The notes: generated by a model from the letters alone, not told the origin. Positions 1-7,916 are shown, counted from the first letter of the stretch. The stretch: 34,410 nt of DNA from Bacteroides sp. OM05-12 (GCF_003438995.1 NZ_QSUN01000031.1:1-34410), one strand, 5' to 3'. Translations and numbers: made by a program.

Positions 1-50
1 AGGCGAGTACTCGGAAACCTATCATAGAAATATGACAAGGCGTTGGGTAC
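1..50 (+). ncRNA. Possible 3' end of a group II intron (domain VI-like hairpin)
   Basis: A short hairpin at 18-40 has arms CCT-a-TCATA and TATGA-ca-AGG closed by a GAAA tetraloop, with an unpaired A at 37 near the base of the 3' arm. A bulged adenosine in such a stem is the hallmark of group II intron domain VI, the branch point. The upstream bases GAGTACTCGG could be the 3' strand of domain V, but its 5' strand lies outside the window and the usual pairing with the catalytic triad cannot be confirmed. The downstream TraG-like reading frame is closed by a stop at 33-35 and resumes cleanly after about position 50, which fits an intron/exon junction. No intron-encoded protein is visible. Tentative. 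Confidence 0.33.
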
Positions 51-179
51 TTAGCCTACACATATACCACCGAAGAAACGGAAAAAATGGAACTTTTCGC
101 TTTATCCGAAAAGTTAGGTGGCAATCTCGAACTGGCTATCAAACGGCTTGCCGAAAGCAAGCGAAATCCCGAAAAATAA
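36..179 (+). CDS. traG: C-terminal end of a TraG-like (VirB4-type) conjugation ATPase, 5' part missing
   Basis: The open frame ending with TAA at 177-179 encodes about 47 residues with a YTYTTEETEKM segment followed by an alanine- and lysine-rich helix. Position immediately before the DUF3876 and traI genes is where traG ends in CTnDOT-type tra operons, and VirB4/TraG ATPases end in a comparable short helical tail. TraG would energise assembly of the mating channel at the cytoplasmic face. The frame has an in-frame stop at 33-35, so the exon probably begins near 50 after an intron, or the gene is interrupted; no start codon for this piece is apparent. The identification rests on context and a weak sequence resemblance. 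Confidence 0.5.
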   Translation, partial: QGVGYLAYTYTTEETEKMELFALSEKLGGNLELAIKRLAESKRNPEK

Positions 180-207
180 TCAATCAACAATTTAATAATC
201 AATCAGT

Positions 208-564
208 ATGAAACATTTAAAATTCCTGTTTCCGGTGCTGTTATGCACCTTGTTACTGGGGCTTTCTTCCTGTAAGGAAACGAACGCCGACCGTCTTAGG
301 GCGATGCGTGGCGACTGGGAAAGCGTGAAAAACCGTCCGGCGTTTACCCTCTTTGAGGAAAACGGGCATTACCGGGTAACGACCTATCGAAAGACCTACC
401 GGGGGACTATCCAAACGGAAACCTATCAGATTTCAGAACAAGACGGAAACCTGTTCATCGAAACGGGGTTGTCCGTCCTGCTGACTTATGACAAAGAGAA
501 TGACCGGATTCTGCTTTCTCCCGGCGGAGAATATAAACGGAGTAACCAACCAATAAAGAAGTAA
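208..564 (+). CDS. DUF3876-type conjugation lipoprotein
   Basis: The 118-residue product begins with a basic, hydrophobic signal ending in the lipobox LSSC (Cys at about residue 22), so it should be a lipoprotein. The mature part is small and polar, with a GDWESV segment near residue 36 and repeated Tyr/Thr-rich strands suggesting a beta fold. Its size, lipobox and position between traG and traI match the DUF3876 family found in Bacteroidales conjugative transposons. The biochemical role is unknown; by context it is an envelope component or accessory of the mating apparatus. The stop lies 4 bases before the traI start, so the two are co-transcribed. Confidence 0.75.
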   Translation: MKHLKFLFPVLLCTLLLGLSSCKETNADRLRAMRGDWESVKNRPAFTLFEENGHYRVTTYRKTYRGTIQTETYQISEQDGNLFIETGLSVLLTYDKENDRILLSPGGEYKRSNQPIKK

Positions 565-568
565 GCGT

Positions 569-1198
569 ATGAAAACAAAGATTATAATGCTGCTTGTAGT
601 ATGCAGCCTGTTTGTCGGAAAGGTAAACGCACAATGGGTGGTGAGTGACCCCGGCAACTTGGCGCAAGGGATTATCAATGCGTCAAAGAACATCATTCAG
701 ACTTCTTCGACCGCACAGAATATGATAAAGAATTTTCAGGAAACGGTAAAGATTTATCAACAGGGAAAAGATTATTATGATGCCTTAAAATCAGTGCATA
801 ACCTTGTCAAAGATGCCCGGAAAGTACAAAAGTCTATCCTGCTTATCGGTGAGATTTCCGACATCTATGTGAACAGTTTTCAGAAGATGCTTTCGGATGA
901 AAACTATACGCCGGACGAGCTTTCGGCGATTGCCTACGGATATACCCAACTGTTGCAGGAAAGTTCCGATGTGCTGGAAGAAATGAAAAGCGTGGTGAAC
1001 ATCAACGGGCTTTCCATGTCGGATAAAGAACGGATGGACGTTATCGACCGGACGTATAACTCCATCAGGAACTACCGGGATTTGGTGAGCTACTATACCC
1101 GGAAAAATATTTCTGTTTCCTACCTGCGGGCGAAAAAGAAAAAGGACACCGACCGGGTAATGGCTTTGTATGGTTCGGCGGATGAACGTTACTGGTAA
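569..1198 (+). CDS. traI: Conjugative transfer protein TraI (DUF4141 family)
   Basis: The 209-residue protein has a cleavable signal peptide (residues 1-21, ending VNA-Q) followed by an almost wholly alpha-helical, Gln/Lys-rich periplasmic domain with segments such as DYYDALKSVHNLV. This is the DUF4141 family called TraI in CTnDOT-type elements; helical secreted proteins at this operon position resemble VirB5-like minor pilus or adhesin components, but that parallel is inference. It sits 4 bases after the lipoprotein gene and 18 bases before traJ. The C-terminus is rich in Lys/Arg and ends DERYW. This TraI is unrelated to the F-plasmid relaxase of the same name. Confidence 0.85.
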   Translation: MKTKIIMLLVVCSLFVGKVNAQWVVSDPGNLAQGIINASKNIIQTSSTAQNMIKNFQETVKIYQQGKDYYDALKSVHNLVKDARKVQKSILLIGEISDIYVNSFQKMLSDENYTPDELSAIAYGYTQLLQESSDVLEEMKSVVNINGLSMSDKERMDVIDRTYNSIRNYRDLVSYYTRKNISVSYLRAKKKKDTDRVMALYGSADERYW

Positions 1199-1216
1199 CT
1201 TCTAAAAATAAGTAGT

Positions 1217-2242
1217 ATGTTATTAGCAATCGAATTTGATAACCTGCATCAGATTTTACGAAGTCTGTACACGGATATGATGCCACTTTGCGCAAACATG
1301 GCGGGGGTAGCCAAAGGAATAGCGGGACTGGGGGCTTTGTTTTATGTGGCTGCCAAAGTATGGCAGTCGCTCGCCAGTGCCGAACCGATAGACGTTTACC
1401 CTTTGCTCCGTCCTTTTGTGATTGGTTTCTGTATTATGTTCTTTCCCACACTCGTACTGGGTACGATTAACAGCGTGATGTCGCCAGTAGTCAAGGGGTG
1501 TAACAATATGCTCGAAACGCAAACTTTCGATATGAACGCCTACCGGGAACAAAAGGACAAACTGGAATATGAAGCGATGGTGCGCAATCCGGAAACGGCT
1601 TACCTTGTTTCGGATGAAGCATTTGATAAACAGATTGACGAATTGGGATGGTCTGCCAAAGATATTGCCACAATGGGCGGTATGTACATGGATAGGGCAG
1701 CCCACAATATTAAGCAATCCGTCCGGGATTGGTTCAGGGAACTTTTGGAACTGCTCTTTCAATCGGCAGCCCTTGTGATAGACACTATCCGAACCTTTTT
1801 CTTGATTGTCCTTGCCATACTGGGTCCGATAGCCTTTGCCATCAGTGTATATGATGGCTTTCAGGCGACACTGACCCAATGGATAACAAGGTACATTTCC
1901 GTTTACCTGTGGCTACCCGTTTCAGACCTGTTCAGTTCCATTCTTGCCCGAATACAGGTGCTTATGCTCCAAAAGGATATTCAGGAGCTATCAGACCCCA
2001 ATTTCGTACCCGATAGCAGCAATTCAGTGTACATAATTTTTATGATAATCGGTATCATCGGTTACTTCACAATTCCCACCGTATCGAACTGGATTATTCA
2101 GGCGGGCGGAATGGGCAACATGAGCCGGAATATAAACAGTGCAGCTAACAAAACAGGTAGCGGAGTTGGTGCGGTAGCCGGAGCAGCCACCGGGAACGCT
2201 GGCGGCAGGGTCGGCGGTAAACTAATCAAAAGTAATCAATAA
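1217..2242 (+). CDS. traJ: Conjugative transfer inner membrane channel protein TraJ (VirB6-like)
   Basis: The 341-residue protein has several hydrophobic segments: residues 28-47, 62-84, a cluster at about 185-220 and another at 272-295. A long hydrophilic section (about residues 95-170) lies between the second and third segments. The C-terminal 50 residues are Gly/Ala/Asn-rich and probably disordered. Polytopic topology and position between traI and traK identify it as TraJ, the VirB6-like channel component of Bacteroidales mating systems. The spacing to traK is 12 bases, consistent with one operon. The assignment combines gene order with the membrane pattern; no catalytic motif is expected in this family. 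Confidence 0.87.
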   Translation: MLLAIEFDNLHQILRSLYTDMMPLCANMAGVAKGIAGLGALFYVAAKVWQSLASAEPIDVYPLLRPFVIGFCIMFFPTLVLGTINSVMSPVVKGCNNMLETQTFDMNAYREQKDKLEYEAMVRNPETAYLVSDEAFDKQIDELGWSAKDIATMGGMYMDRAAHNIKQSVRDWFRELLELLFQSAALVIDTIRTFFLIVLAILGPIAFAISVYDGFQATLTQWITRYISVYLWLPVSDLFSSILARIQVLMLQKDIQELSDPNFVPDSSNSVYIIFMIIGIIGYFTIPTVSNWIIQAGGMGNMSRNINSAANKTGSGVGAVAGAATGNAGGRVGGKLIKSNQ

Positions 2243-2254
2243 TTAAAAATCAAG

Positions 2255-2878
2255 ATGGAATTTAAAAGTTTAAAGAATATTGAAACCAGTTTCAAACAGA
2301 TACGGCTTTTCGGTATCGTGTTTGTCGTTATGTGTACCCTGATAACGGGTTATGCCGTTTGGAACTCCTACACGTTTGCCGAAGCGCAACGGCAAAAGAT
2401 TTATGTGCTGGACGGTGGCAAATCGTTGATGCTTGCGCTTTCGCAAGACCTGACACAAAACCGTCCGGTCGAAGCAAGGGAACACGTGAAGCGTTTTCAC
2501 GAACTCTTTTTCACGCTCTCACCGGATAAGAACGCTATCGAAAGCAATATCAAACGGTCGCTGTTCCTCGCTGATAAGAGCGCATTTAACTATTACCGTG
2601 ACCTCTCGGAAAAGGGATATTACAACCGTATCATTTCAGGCAATATCAGTCAGACCATACAGATAGACAGCGTTTCTTGCAATTTCGATGTGTACCCGTA
2701 TGCGGTGGCTACCTATGCCCGCCAAATGATTATCCGTGAAAGCAGCGTGACGGAAAGAAGCCTTGTCACCCGTTGCCGGTTATTGAACGCCGTAAGAAGT
2801 GACAACAACCCGCACGGCTTTATGATGGAAAGTTTCGAGATAACGGAAAACAAGGACTTGAACACCATAAAGCGGTAA
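2255..2878 (+). CDS. traK: Conjugative transfer protein TraK (VirB8-like)
   Basis: The 207-residue product begins with a short cytoplasmic N-terminus, followed by one transmembrane helix at about residues 19-40 and then a soluble periplasmic domain. This bitopic layout, the segment MEFKSLKNIETSFKQIRLFG at the N-terminus, and its place before traL are characteristic of Bacteroidales TraK. TraK is viewed as the VirB8-type scaffold linking inner membrane and periplasmic parts of the channel. The stop codon is 3 bases before the traL start. No anomalies are seen in length or reading frame. Confidence 0.9.
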   Translation: MEFKSLKNIETSFKQIRLFGIVFVVMCTLITGYAVWNSYTFAEAQRQKIYVLDGGKSLMLALSQDLTQNRPVEAREHVKRFHELFFTLSPDKNAIESNIKRSLFLADKSAFNYYRDLSEKGYYNRIISGNISQTIQIDSVSCNFDVYPYAVATYARQMIIRESSVTERSLVTRCRLLNAVRSDNNPHGFMMESFEITENKDLNTIKR

Positions 2879-2881
2879 GCC

Positions 2882-3187
2882 ATGATACGGAAAATTCTCT
2901 CTCCGGTTAATCAGGCAATTACCCATGTGCAGGACTGGGCGGATGAAAAACTCCGCCGCCTGTGCGGGCGCATGACACCGGAAATAAGGCTGGCGGTAAT
3001 CCTGCTTATGCTCCTGTTCTTCGGCGGGCTATCCATCTACTTTACGGTATCATCCATTTACCGGATAGGAAAAGAGGATGGCGAAACCATACGGATAGAA
3101 CACATCAGGCAGTTGCAGTTACAAAGTAAAGACAGTACGAACATTTTTAATCAGTCAGACAATGGAAGAAAAAGAAGTGAAAAATGA
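2882..3187 (+). CDS. traL: Small conjugative membrane protein TraL (DUF3989)
   Basis: This 101-residue protein has a charged N-terminal half, a single strongly hydrophobic helix at about residues 38-60 (a run of Ile/Leu/Met/Phe) and a short polar tail. Length, topology and gene order match the DUF3989 family, TraL of CTnDOT. It is likely an inner membrane partner of TraK and TraM. Its last 26 bases overlap the beginning of traM in a different frame, so translation of traL and traM is probably coupled. Confidence 0.85.
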   Translation: MIRKILSPVNQAITHVQDWADEKLRRLCGRMTPEIRLAVILLMLLFFGGLSIYFTVSSIYRIGKEDGETIRIEHIRQLQLQSKDSTNIFNQSDNGRKRSEK

Positions 3188-4547
3188 AGTTCCCGCACCG
3201 GAAACGGACAGGAAGAAAGAACCTGAAAAACAGGTAAAGGAAAAAAAGGAACTGACCCCACAGCAGATACAGCAACGAAAAAAGATGCTGGTTTACCCGC
3301 TTCTGGGACTGGTTTTCTTGGGGTCTATATACCTGATTTTTGCACCGTCCGATAAGGACGAAGCAAAGGTGGAAAGCGTGGGCGGATTTAACGCCGATAT
3401 TCCGCAGCCCAAAGGGGACGGGATAATCAGCGATAAAAAGACAGCCTACGAACAGGAACAAATGGAGAACAAACAAGCAGACAAGATGCGCTCCTTGCAG
3501 GATTTTGCCTTTTCGCTCGGAGAGGAAAACGGGAACGGGGAAGATTTGACCCTGATAGATGATGCTCCGGCAGAAAAACCGAAAACCAATGTAATAGACT
3601 TCGGGGCGGGTGCGCCGAACAATAGCCGTTCCTCTATCCGGTCTTCGGCGGCAGCTTACCGGGACATGAACCGTCAGTTAGGCAGTTTCTACGAAACGCC
3701 GAAAGAGGACAAGGAAAAAGAGGAATTGAAACGTCAGGTGGAAGAACTCACTGCCCGGCTCGATGCGAAAGAAAACGGTGCGGGCAGCATGGATGAACAG
3801 GTGGCTCTTATGGAAAAATCCTACGAACTGGCGGCAAAATACATGAACGGACAGAACGGGCAAAGCGTACCACCGCAACCGGGACAGATTGCACAGGTCG
3901 CACCGTCCGCACCTGTTCAGGGCAAAGGAAATGCCACACCTGTAAAATCGGTATCGGACAGGACGGTTTCAGGATTGCAACAACCTATGAGCAACGCCGA
4001 ATTTGTCGCCGAATACAGCAAGCCACGCAATTACGGGTTTAATACGGCGGTCGGCAGTGGTTATTCGATGGGAAAGAACACTATCCGGGCGTGTGTTCAT
4101 AACGACCAAACACTTATGGACGGGCAGACCGTCAAGCTCCGGCTGTTAGAACCGTTACAGGCGGGGAACGTGATTGTCCCGAAAAACAGCCTTGTTTCAG
4201 GAAGTGCCAAAGTACAGGGGGAACGGCTCGTCATACTGGTGTCCTCGCTCGAATATGCGGGTAACATCATTCCGGTGGAACTTGCCGTTTACGACAGTGA
4301 CGGGCAAAAGGGGCTTTCCGTCCCCTCGTCACTGGAACAGGAAGCAGCAAAAGAAGCGATGGCGAATATCGGTGCGGGACTGGGTACGAGCATTTCCTTT
4401 GCGCAAAGTGCCGGGCAGCAGGTCGCAATGGATATTACAAGGGGCTTGATGCAGGGCGGTTCACAATACCTTGCCAAGAAGTTCAGAACGGTAAAAGTAC
4501 ACCTGAAAGCGAACTATCAGGTGATGCTTTACGCCAAACAGCAATAA
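3162..4547 (+). CDS. traM: Conjugative transposon protein TraM (VirB10-like)
   Basis: The 461-residue protein has a highly charged cytoplasmic N-terminus (residues 1-40, Lys/Glu-rich), one transmembrane helix at about 42-61, and a long low-complexity periplasmic linker with a coiled-coil-like section near residues 185-205. It ends in a C-terminal beta domain (about residues 300-461) with the LRLLEPLQ and ILVSSLEYAG strands. This is the layout of VirB10-type proteins that span the periplasm and couple the inner membrane energy module to the outer membrane pore. The start at 3162 lies inside traL and gives the expected charged N-terminus. The 39-base gap to traN supports one operon. Confidence 0.9.
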   Translation: MEEKEVKNEVPAPETDRKKEPEKQVKEKKELTPQQIQQRKKMLVYPLLGLVFLGSIYLIFAPSDKDEAKVESVGGFNADIPQPKGDGIISDKKTAYEQEQMENKQADKMRSLQDFAFSLGEENGNGEDLTLIDDAPAEKPKTNVIDFGAGAPNNSRSSIRSSAAAYRDMNRQLGSFYETPKEDKEKEELKRQVEELTARLDAKENGAGSMDEQVALMEKSYELAAKYMNGQNGQSVPPQPGQIAQVAPSAPVQGKGNATPVKSVSDRTVSGLQQPMSNAEFVAEYSKPRNYGFNTAVGSGYSMGKNTIRACVHNDQTLMDGQTVKLRLLEPLQAGNVIVPKNSLVSGSAKVQGERLVILVSSLEYAGNIIPVELAVYDSDGQKGLSVPSSLEQEAAKEAMANIGAGLGTSISFAQSAGQQVAMDITRGLMQGGSQYLAKKFRTVKVHLKANYQVMLYAKQQ

Positions 4548-4586
4548 TCTATTTATCAATTATCAACCATAAAAATTTCAATCCAA

Positions 4587-5495
4587 ATGAAAAAGTTAAT
4601 TATCATGTTCGCCCTACTCTTGGGCGTGGTTTCAATGAAAGCACAAAGTAACGATTTGTATCAGGGTATTACTAAAAAGCTGCCTTACCGCCAAATGGTG
4701 ACACCTTACGGCGTACAGGTGACGTTCGCCAAAACGGTACATATCATTTTCCCGTCTGCCGTTAAGTACGTGGACTTAGGCAGTAACTACATCATTGCCG
4801 GAAAAGCGGACGGGGCGGAAAATGTTGTCAGGGTCAAGGCTACGACAGAGGGCTTTCCCGGTGAAACCAATTTTTCCGTTATCTGTGAGGATGGCAGCTT
4901 TTACAGTTTTAACGCAAAATACGCACACGAACCGGAAATGCTGAACATCGAAATGAAAGACTTCTTGGAGAATGAGGATACAACAGATTTCAGCCATACC
5001 CGGATGAACATCTATTTCCGTGAACTGGGTAACGAAAGCCCGCTTTTGGTAAAGCTGATTATGCAGTCCATCTACAAAAACAATGACCGGGAAATAAAGC
5101 ATTTGGGATGCAAGCGGTTCGGGGTGCAGTTCTTGGTAAAGGGCATTTATTCGCATAACGGGCTGTTCTACTTCCACACACAAACAAAGAACAGTTCAAA
5201 CGTGCCGTTTGATACCGACTTTATCCGTTTCAAGATTGTGGATAAGAAAGTAGCCAAAAGAACGGCGATTCAGGAAACCGTTATCGACCCGGTGCGGAGC
5301 TATAACGAGATACTGGTTATCGGCGGCAAAAGTACCGTCCGCACCGTGTACACCGTTCCGCAGTTCACTATCCCTGACGATAAGATATTAGTTATCGAAC
5401 TGGTGGAAAAGAACGGGGGCAGACACCAAACTATCCGGGTGGAGAACTCCGACATCGTGGCGGCAAAAGTGATTAATGAACTTAAAATCAAATGA
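4587..5495 (+). CDS. traN: Conjugative transposon protein TraN (VirB9-like, DUF4138)
   Basis: The 302-residue product has a signal peptide (residues 1-19, ending SMKA-Q) and a periplasmic domain with repeated beta strands, including the segment VQVTFAKTVHIIFPSAVKYV near residue 45. That segment and the length are typical of TraN/DUF4138 in Bacteroidales conjugative elements, a VirB9-like component that contacts TraM and the outer membrane. The gene ends ATCAAATGA and its stop overlaps the traO start by four bases (ATGA at 5492-5495), so the two are translationally coupled. Confidence 0.9.
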   Translation: MKKLIIMFALLLGVVSMKAQSNDLYQGITKKLPYRQMVTPYGVQVTFAKTVHIIFPSAVKYVDLGSNYIIAGKADGAENVVRVKATTEGFPGETNFSVICEDGSFYSFNAKYAHEPEMLNIEMKDFLENEDTTDFSHTRMNIYFRELGNESPLLVKLIMQSIYKNNDREIKHLGCKRFGVQFLVKGIYSHNGLFYFHTQTKNSSNVPFDTDFIRFKIVDKKVAKRTAIQETVIDPVRSYNEILVIGGKSTVRTVYTVPQFTIPDDKILVIELVEKNGGRHQTIRVENSDIVAAKVINELKIK

Positions 5496-6076
5496 ACATG
5501 AAAAGGATATGCTGTATTATATCCCTTTTTGTGCTGTGCCTGACTTTCAACCAGGCACACGCACAAAGATGTCTGCCGGGAATGAAAGGTTTGCAGGTTA
5601 CGGGCGGCATGGCGGACGGCGTTCACTGGAACAGTAAAAGTGATTTTGCCTATTACTTCGGGGCTGCCATGAGTACCTATACCAAAAACGGGAACAGGTG
5701 GGTTGTCGGCGGGGAATATCTCGAAAAGCATTACCCCTATAAGGATTTGCAGATACCCGTAAGCCAGTTTACAGGTGAGGGCGGTTACTATCTGAATTTC
5801 CTTTCAGACAGAAAGAAAACCTTTTTCCTTTCGCTGGGCTTGTCTGCCCTTGCCGGGTACGAAACAAGCAACTGGGGCGATAAATTGCTGCCCGATGGCT
5901 CGACCCTGACCGATAAGGACGGTTTTGTCTATGGCGGTGCGCTGACGCTGGAACTGGAAAGTTACATTACCGACCGGGTGGTGTTCCTGATTAACGCAAG
6001 GGAAAGATGCCTGTTCGGTTCTTCAGTCGGAAAGTTCCATACACAGTTTGGCGTGGGACTGAAATTTATAATGTGA
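5492..6076 (+). CDS. traO: Conjugal transfer protein TraO (outer membrane barrel type)
   Basis: The 194-residue protein starts with a signal peptide ending at about residue 24 (HAQ) and continues as alternating aromatic and polar strands with glycine-rich turns, consistent with a small outer membrane beta-barrel ending in FIM. The size and place directly after traN match TraO of CTnDOT-type operons. Two starts are possible: ATG at 5492 overlapping the traN stop, or ATG at 5498; both give the same signal peptide. In CTnDOT a traP primase-like gene follows traO; it is absent here, and the next gene is traQ-like. Confidence 0.85.
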   Translation: MNMKRICCIISLFVLCLTFNQAHAQRCLPGMKGLQVTGGMADGVHWNSKSDFAYYFGAAMSTYTKNGNRWVVGGEYLEKHYPYKDLQIPVSQFTGEGGYYLNFLSDRKKTFFLSLGLSALAGYETSNWGDKLLPDGSTLTDKDGFVYGGALTLELESYITDRVVFLINARERCLFGSSVGKFHTQFGVGLKFIM

Positions 6077-6097
6077 TAAACTAACCTATTATATATA

Positions 6098-6547
6098 ATG
6101 TATATGAGAAAGATTATAAGCCGCATTTTGATAGGCTGCTATGTAATGGCCGCCTTGTTATTAGTGGGTGCGTGTAATGACAACGTGGATATACAGCAGT
6201 CTTACCCGTTCAGTATCGAAACGATGCCAGTGCCGAAAAAATTAAAAGTGGGTGAAACGGCGGAAATACGCTGCCAGCTTCACCGGGACGGGCGGTTTGA
6301 GGAAACAAAGTATTTCATCCGCTATTTCCAGCCGGACGGGGCGGGAACACTGAAAATGTCCGATGGGACGGTTTTACTGCCGAATGACCTATACCCGCTT
6401 CCGGGTGAAACATTCCGGCTTTACTATACTTCCGCATCGACCGACCAACAAACGGTAGATGTGTATTTTCAGGATAGCTTCGGGACGTTACAGCAATTAA
6501 CATTTTCATTTAACAATGACAATAACAAGGAAGAAGAAAACAAATAA
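6098..6547 (+). CDS. traQ: TraQ-family conjugal transfer lipoprotein (DUF3872)
   Basis: The 149-residue product carries a hydrophobic leader and a lipobox-like VGAC at about residues 23-26, then an immunoglobulin-like beta domain with motifs PFSIETMPVPKKLKVGE and YPLPGETFRLYYTS. These match the DUF3872/TraQ family located at the distal end of Bacteroidales tra operons. It is probably an envelope-anchored lipoprotein; its precise task is not established. ATG at 6098 and ATG at 6104 are both in frame; the second gives a more usual MRK signal start. The tail is Asn/Glu/Lys-rich and likely unstructured. Confidence 0.85.
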   Translation: MYMRKIISRILIGCYVMAALLLVGACNDNVDIQQSYPFSIETMPVPKKLKVGETAEIRCQLHRDGRFEETKYFIRYFQPDGAGTLKMSDGTVLLPNDLYPLPGETFRLYYTSASTDQQTVDVYFQDSFGTLQQLTFSFNNDNNKEEENK

Positions 6548-6559
6548 AGTAAAAAGGAC

Positions 6560-6877
6560 ATGGTTAAAATAGAATTGGATATAAACGGTATTTCATTTTT
6601 TGTAAATACCACATGGAAAACGGATGCAGTTCCGGTAGTCGGTGATATTGTGATAGTGGATAAAGAAAGCATTTCCCAATTTGACCGGGTGGAATTAAGG
6701 AAAACACCGTCTAATCAGGCTTTCAGGTGGGCGGATGAAGAAGATAATGCACCCGTACTGGAACATTTCGATTTTGATACGGAAATGGTTGTCAAAAAGC
6801 GGACGTGGAAATTTGATGCCGAAGATGAAGAAATGGTATGTGTTCTGAAAGTAACCTTTCTGCACCATGAGGAATAA
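6560..6877 (+). CDS. Hypothetical ICE protein, 105 residues
   Basis: I do not recognise this protein. It is acidic, without signal peptide or membrane segment, and reads as alternating beta strands (DINGISFFVNT, VPVVGDIVIVDK, ELRKT) ending in KVTFLHHEE. It starts 12 bases after the traQ stop on the same strand and precedes the operon terminator, so it belongs to the distal end of the tra transcript. Similar small soluble genes often end these operons in Bacteroidales ICEs. The clear operon position and lack of internal stops make it a credible gene; function is unknown. Confidence 0.7.
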   Translation: MVKIELDINGISFFVNTTWKTDAVPVVGDIVIVDKESISQFDRVELRKTPSNQAFRWADEEDNAPVLEHFDFDTEMVVKKRTWKFDAEDEEMVCVLKVTFLHHEE

Positions 6878-6903
6878 TATCAGGTTTCAGATATACTATC
6901 CTT

Positions 6904-7023
6904 ATGATATGTAATTTCTTTATGGCTTTGGCTGCCTTTTACCTGTTGGTGGGTGGCTGGTGCTGGCATGAAATGAAATACGCTCCGACCGATAAGGAAC
7001 TATGGGGCGAAGAATTGGAATGA
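6904..7023 (+). CDS. Small single-helix membrane protein, 39 residues
   Basis: A short frame from ATG 6904 to TGA 7021-7023 encodes 39 residues. It has a hydrophobic stretch (about residues 4-20, MALAAFYLLVGGWCW), then a polar tail with Lys, Asp and Glu. It begins 27 bases after the stop of the previous gene and ends 24 bases before the terminator hairpin, so it would be the last gene of the tra operon. The hydrophobic-then-acidic pattern and absence of an alternative explanation of this interval support a real gene; no family is recognised. Confidence 0.55.
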   Translation: MICNFFMALAAFYLLVGGWCWHEMKYAPTDKELWGEELE

Positions 7024-7047
7024 TGCGTTATGCGTAATGTTATGATA

Positions 7048-7086
7048 GATAATCCGGCGGGTATTTCCCGGCGGGTTATCTTTTTA
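7048..7086 (+). terminator. Rho-independent terminator of the tra operon
   Basis: Arms at 7048-7061 and 7067-7080 pair over about 13 of 14 positions (GATAA closing pairs, GC-rich core) with a TATTT loop, and are followed directly by five Ts. This is the end of the + strand tra transcript. Confidence 0.75.
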
Positions 7087-7115
7087 TAGGGAATGGAAAC
7101 AGGTTTCTTTGCTAT

Positions 7116-7170
7116 CTTTCTTTTTCCGCTTCGGCTCACGGAAAGAAAGTAGCGGCGGCATTTGCCGCCG
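7116..7170 (-). terminator. Two adjacent hairpins ending the - strand cargo operon
   Basis: Just beyond the stop of the leftmost - strand gene lies a perfect 7-bp hairpin at 7153-7170 (CGGCGGC, ATTT, GCCGCCG). Next to it is a second stem at 7116-7149 (arms CTTTCTT-TTTCCG and CGGAAAGAAAG). Read on the - strand the second hairpin begins in CTTTCTTTCC, giving a T-rich tract after the first. Together with the + strand terminator they separate two convergent operons. Confidence 0.55.
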
Positions 7171-7177
7171 TTCTTCA

Positions 7178-7657
7178 TTAACCGATTATAATGTCCTTTA
7201 TGGGTGTGTTATGTTCAAACCACTCTTTTACACATTCCATATTATATTCACTCGTTATAACTGCCTTATCTACGTCTATGGGCGTGAAACGGGTGCTTTC
7301 GTAGCTATCTATCCAGCCTTTCAGGGAACAGACACCCCATGTTTTCACATCTTCAAAAATACCGTCCAGTGTGCCGATAGGGTCGCCGAAAGTAACTATC
7401 ATTGCATCGAATGTCGTTTCGTCGGGCAACAGTTCCAAATATTTCAAAGACCCGAAACCGTCTATTTTACGTCCGAAAGACCAGTCATAGGAATAAAGTT
7501 CATCCCCCCACTGGTGCGGCGTGTCAAAACGTACTTTCACCTGCACGGAATGTTCGTTTTCTTCTACGGCTTCAATAATACCCGTTACCAGTAAGCCCGT
7601 AAATATACACTTGCAACGTCTGCCGATAATCCTTTTATTTACTTCTGTCGTTTTCAT
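7178..7657 (-). CDS. Hypothetical ICE protein, 159 residues
   Basis: I do not recognise this soluble protein. I chose ATG at 7657 (MKTTEVNKRI) because the longer frame would overlap the DUF3873 gene and this start is preceded by an AT-rich leader typical of Bacteroidales. The N-terminal half has beta strands (RCKCIFTGLLVTGIIEAV, SVQVKVRFDTP) suggesting a small barrel. The C-terminal half contains GTLDGIFEDVKTWGVCSLKGWIDSYESTRF, then a helix ending CVKEWFEHN. It is the last gene of the ardA-led - strand unit. Function unknown. Confidence 0.65.
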   Translation of the reverse strand: MKTTEVNKRIIGRRCKCIFTGLLVTGIIEAVEENEHSVQVKVRFDTPHQWGDELYSYDWSFGRKIDGFGSLKYLELLPDETTFDAMIVTFGDPIGTLDGIFEDVKTWGVCSLKGWIDSYESTRFTPIDVDKAVITSEYNMECVKEWFEHNTPIKDIIIG

Positions 7658-7676
7658 AAATGTAACTTTTAAATTG

Positions 7677-7892
7677 TTATTGTACCTTTTCTTTTTTCGC
7701 CATCCATTCATCCCGCCGTTTGCGGCACTCGTCAAGTGTTTTGGCAAGGGTGCTGAACAGTTCGCCGTCTGTATGGCGGTAATCATATTGATAATAGATT
7801 TGTCCCCTAAATGCGCCTAAACAGCATTTTACATATTTTTCCTCTCCCGGTGTTTGGGTAATGCTTACCCCGTTTTTGTTTAAACTTTCCAT
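7677..7892 (-). CDS. DUF3873 family protein
   Basis: The 71-residue product contains GVSITQTPGEEKY, QIYYQYDYRHTDGELFSTL and a final DECRKRRDEWMAKK helix. These features characterise DUF3873, a small family widespread in Bacteroidales conjugative elements and of unknown function. There is no signal peptide or membrane segment. It lies 19 bases before the next gene downstream and 24 bases after the small membrane protein gene, so it is part of the ardA-led operon. Confidence 0.8.
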   Translation of the reverse strand: MESLNKNGVSITQTPGEEKYVKCCLGAFRGQIYYQYDYRHTDGELFSTLAKTLDECRKRRDEWMAKKEKVQ

Positions 7893-7916
7893 ATTGTTAT
7901 AATTTAAAATGAGTTG

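Noticed and set aside
1256..1879. Long - strand frame opposite traJ
   Set aside because: Shadow of traJ with Cys/His-rich composition, no homology pattern and no promoter or spacing logic.
7109..7594. + strand frame of 161 codons
   Set aside because: Lies opposite the 159-residue - strand gene and is rich in Phe/Tyr/Cys without domains; it also crosses the terminators.
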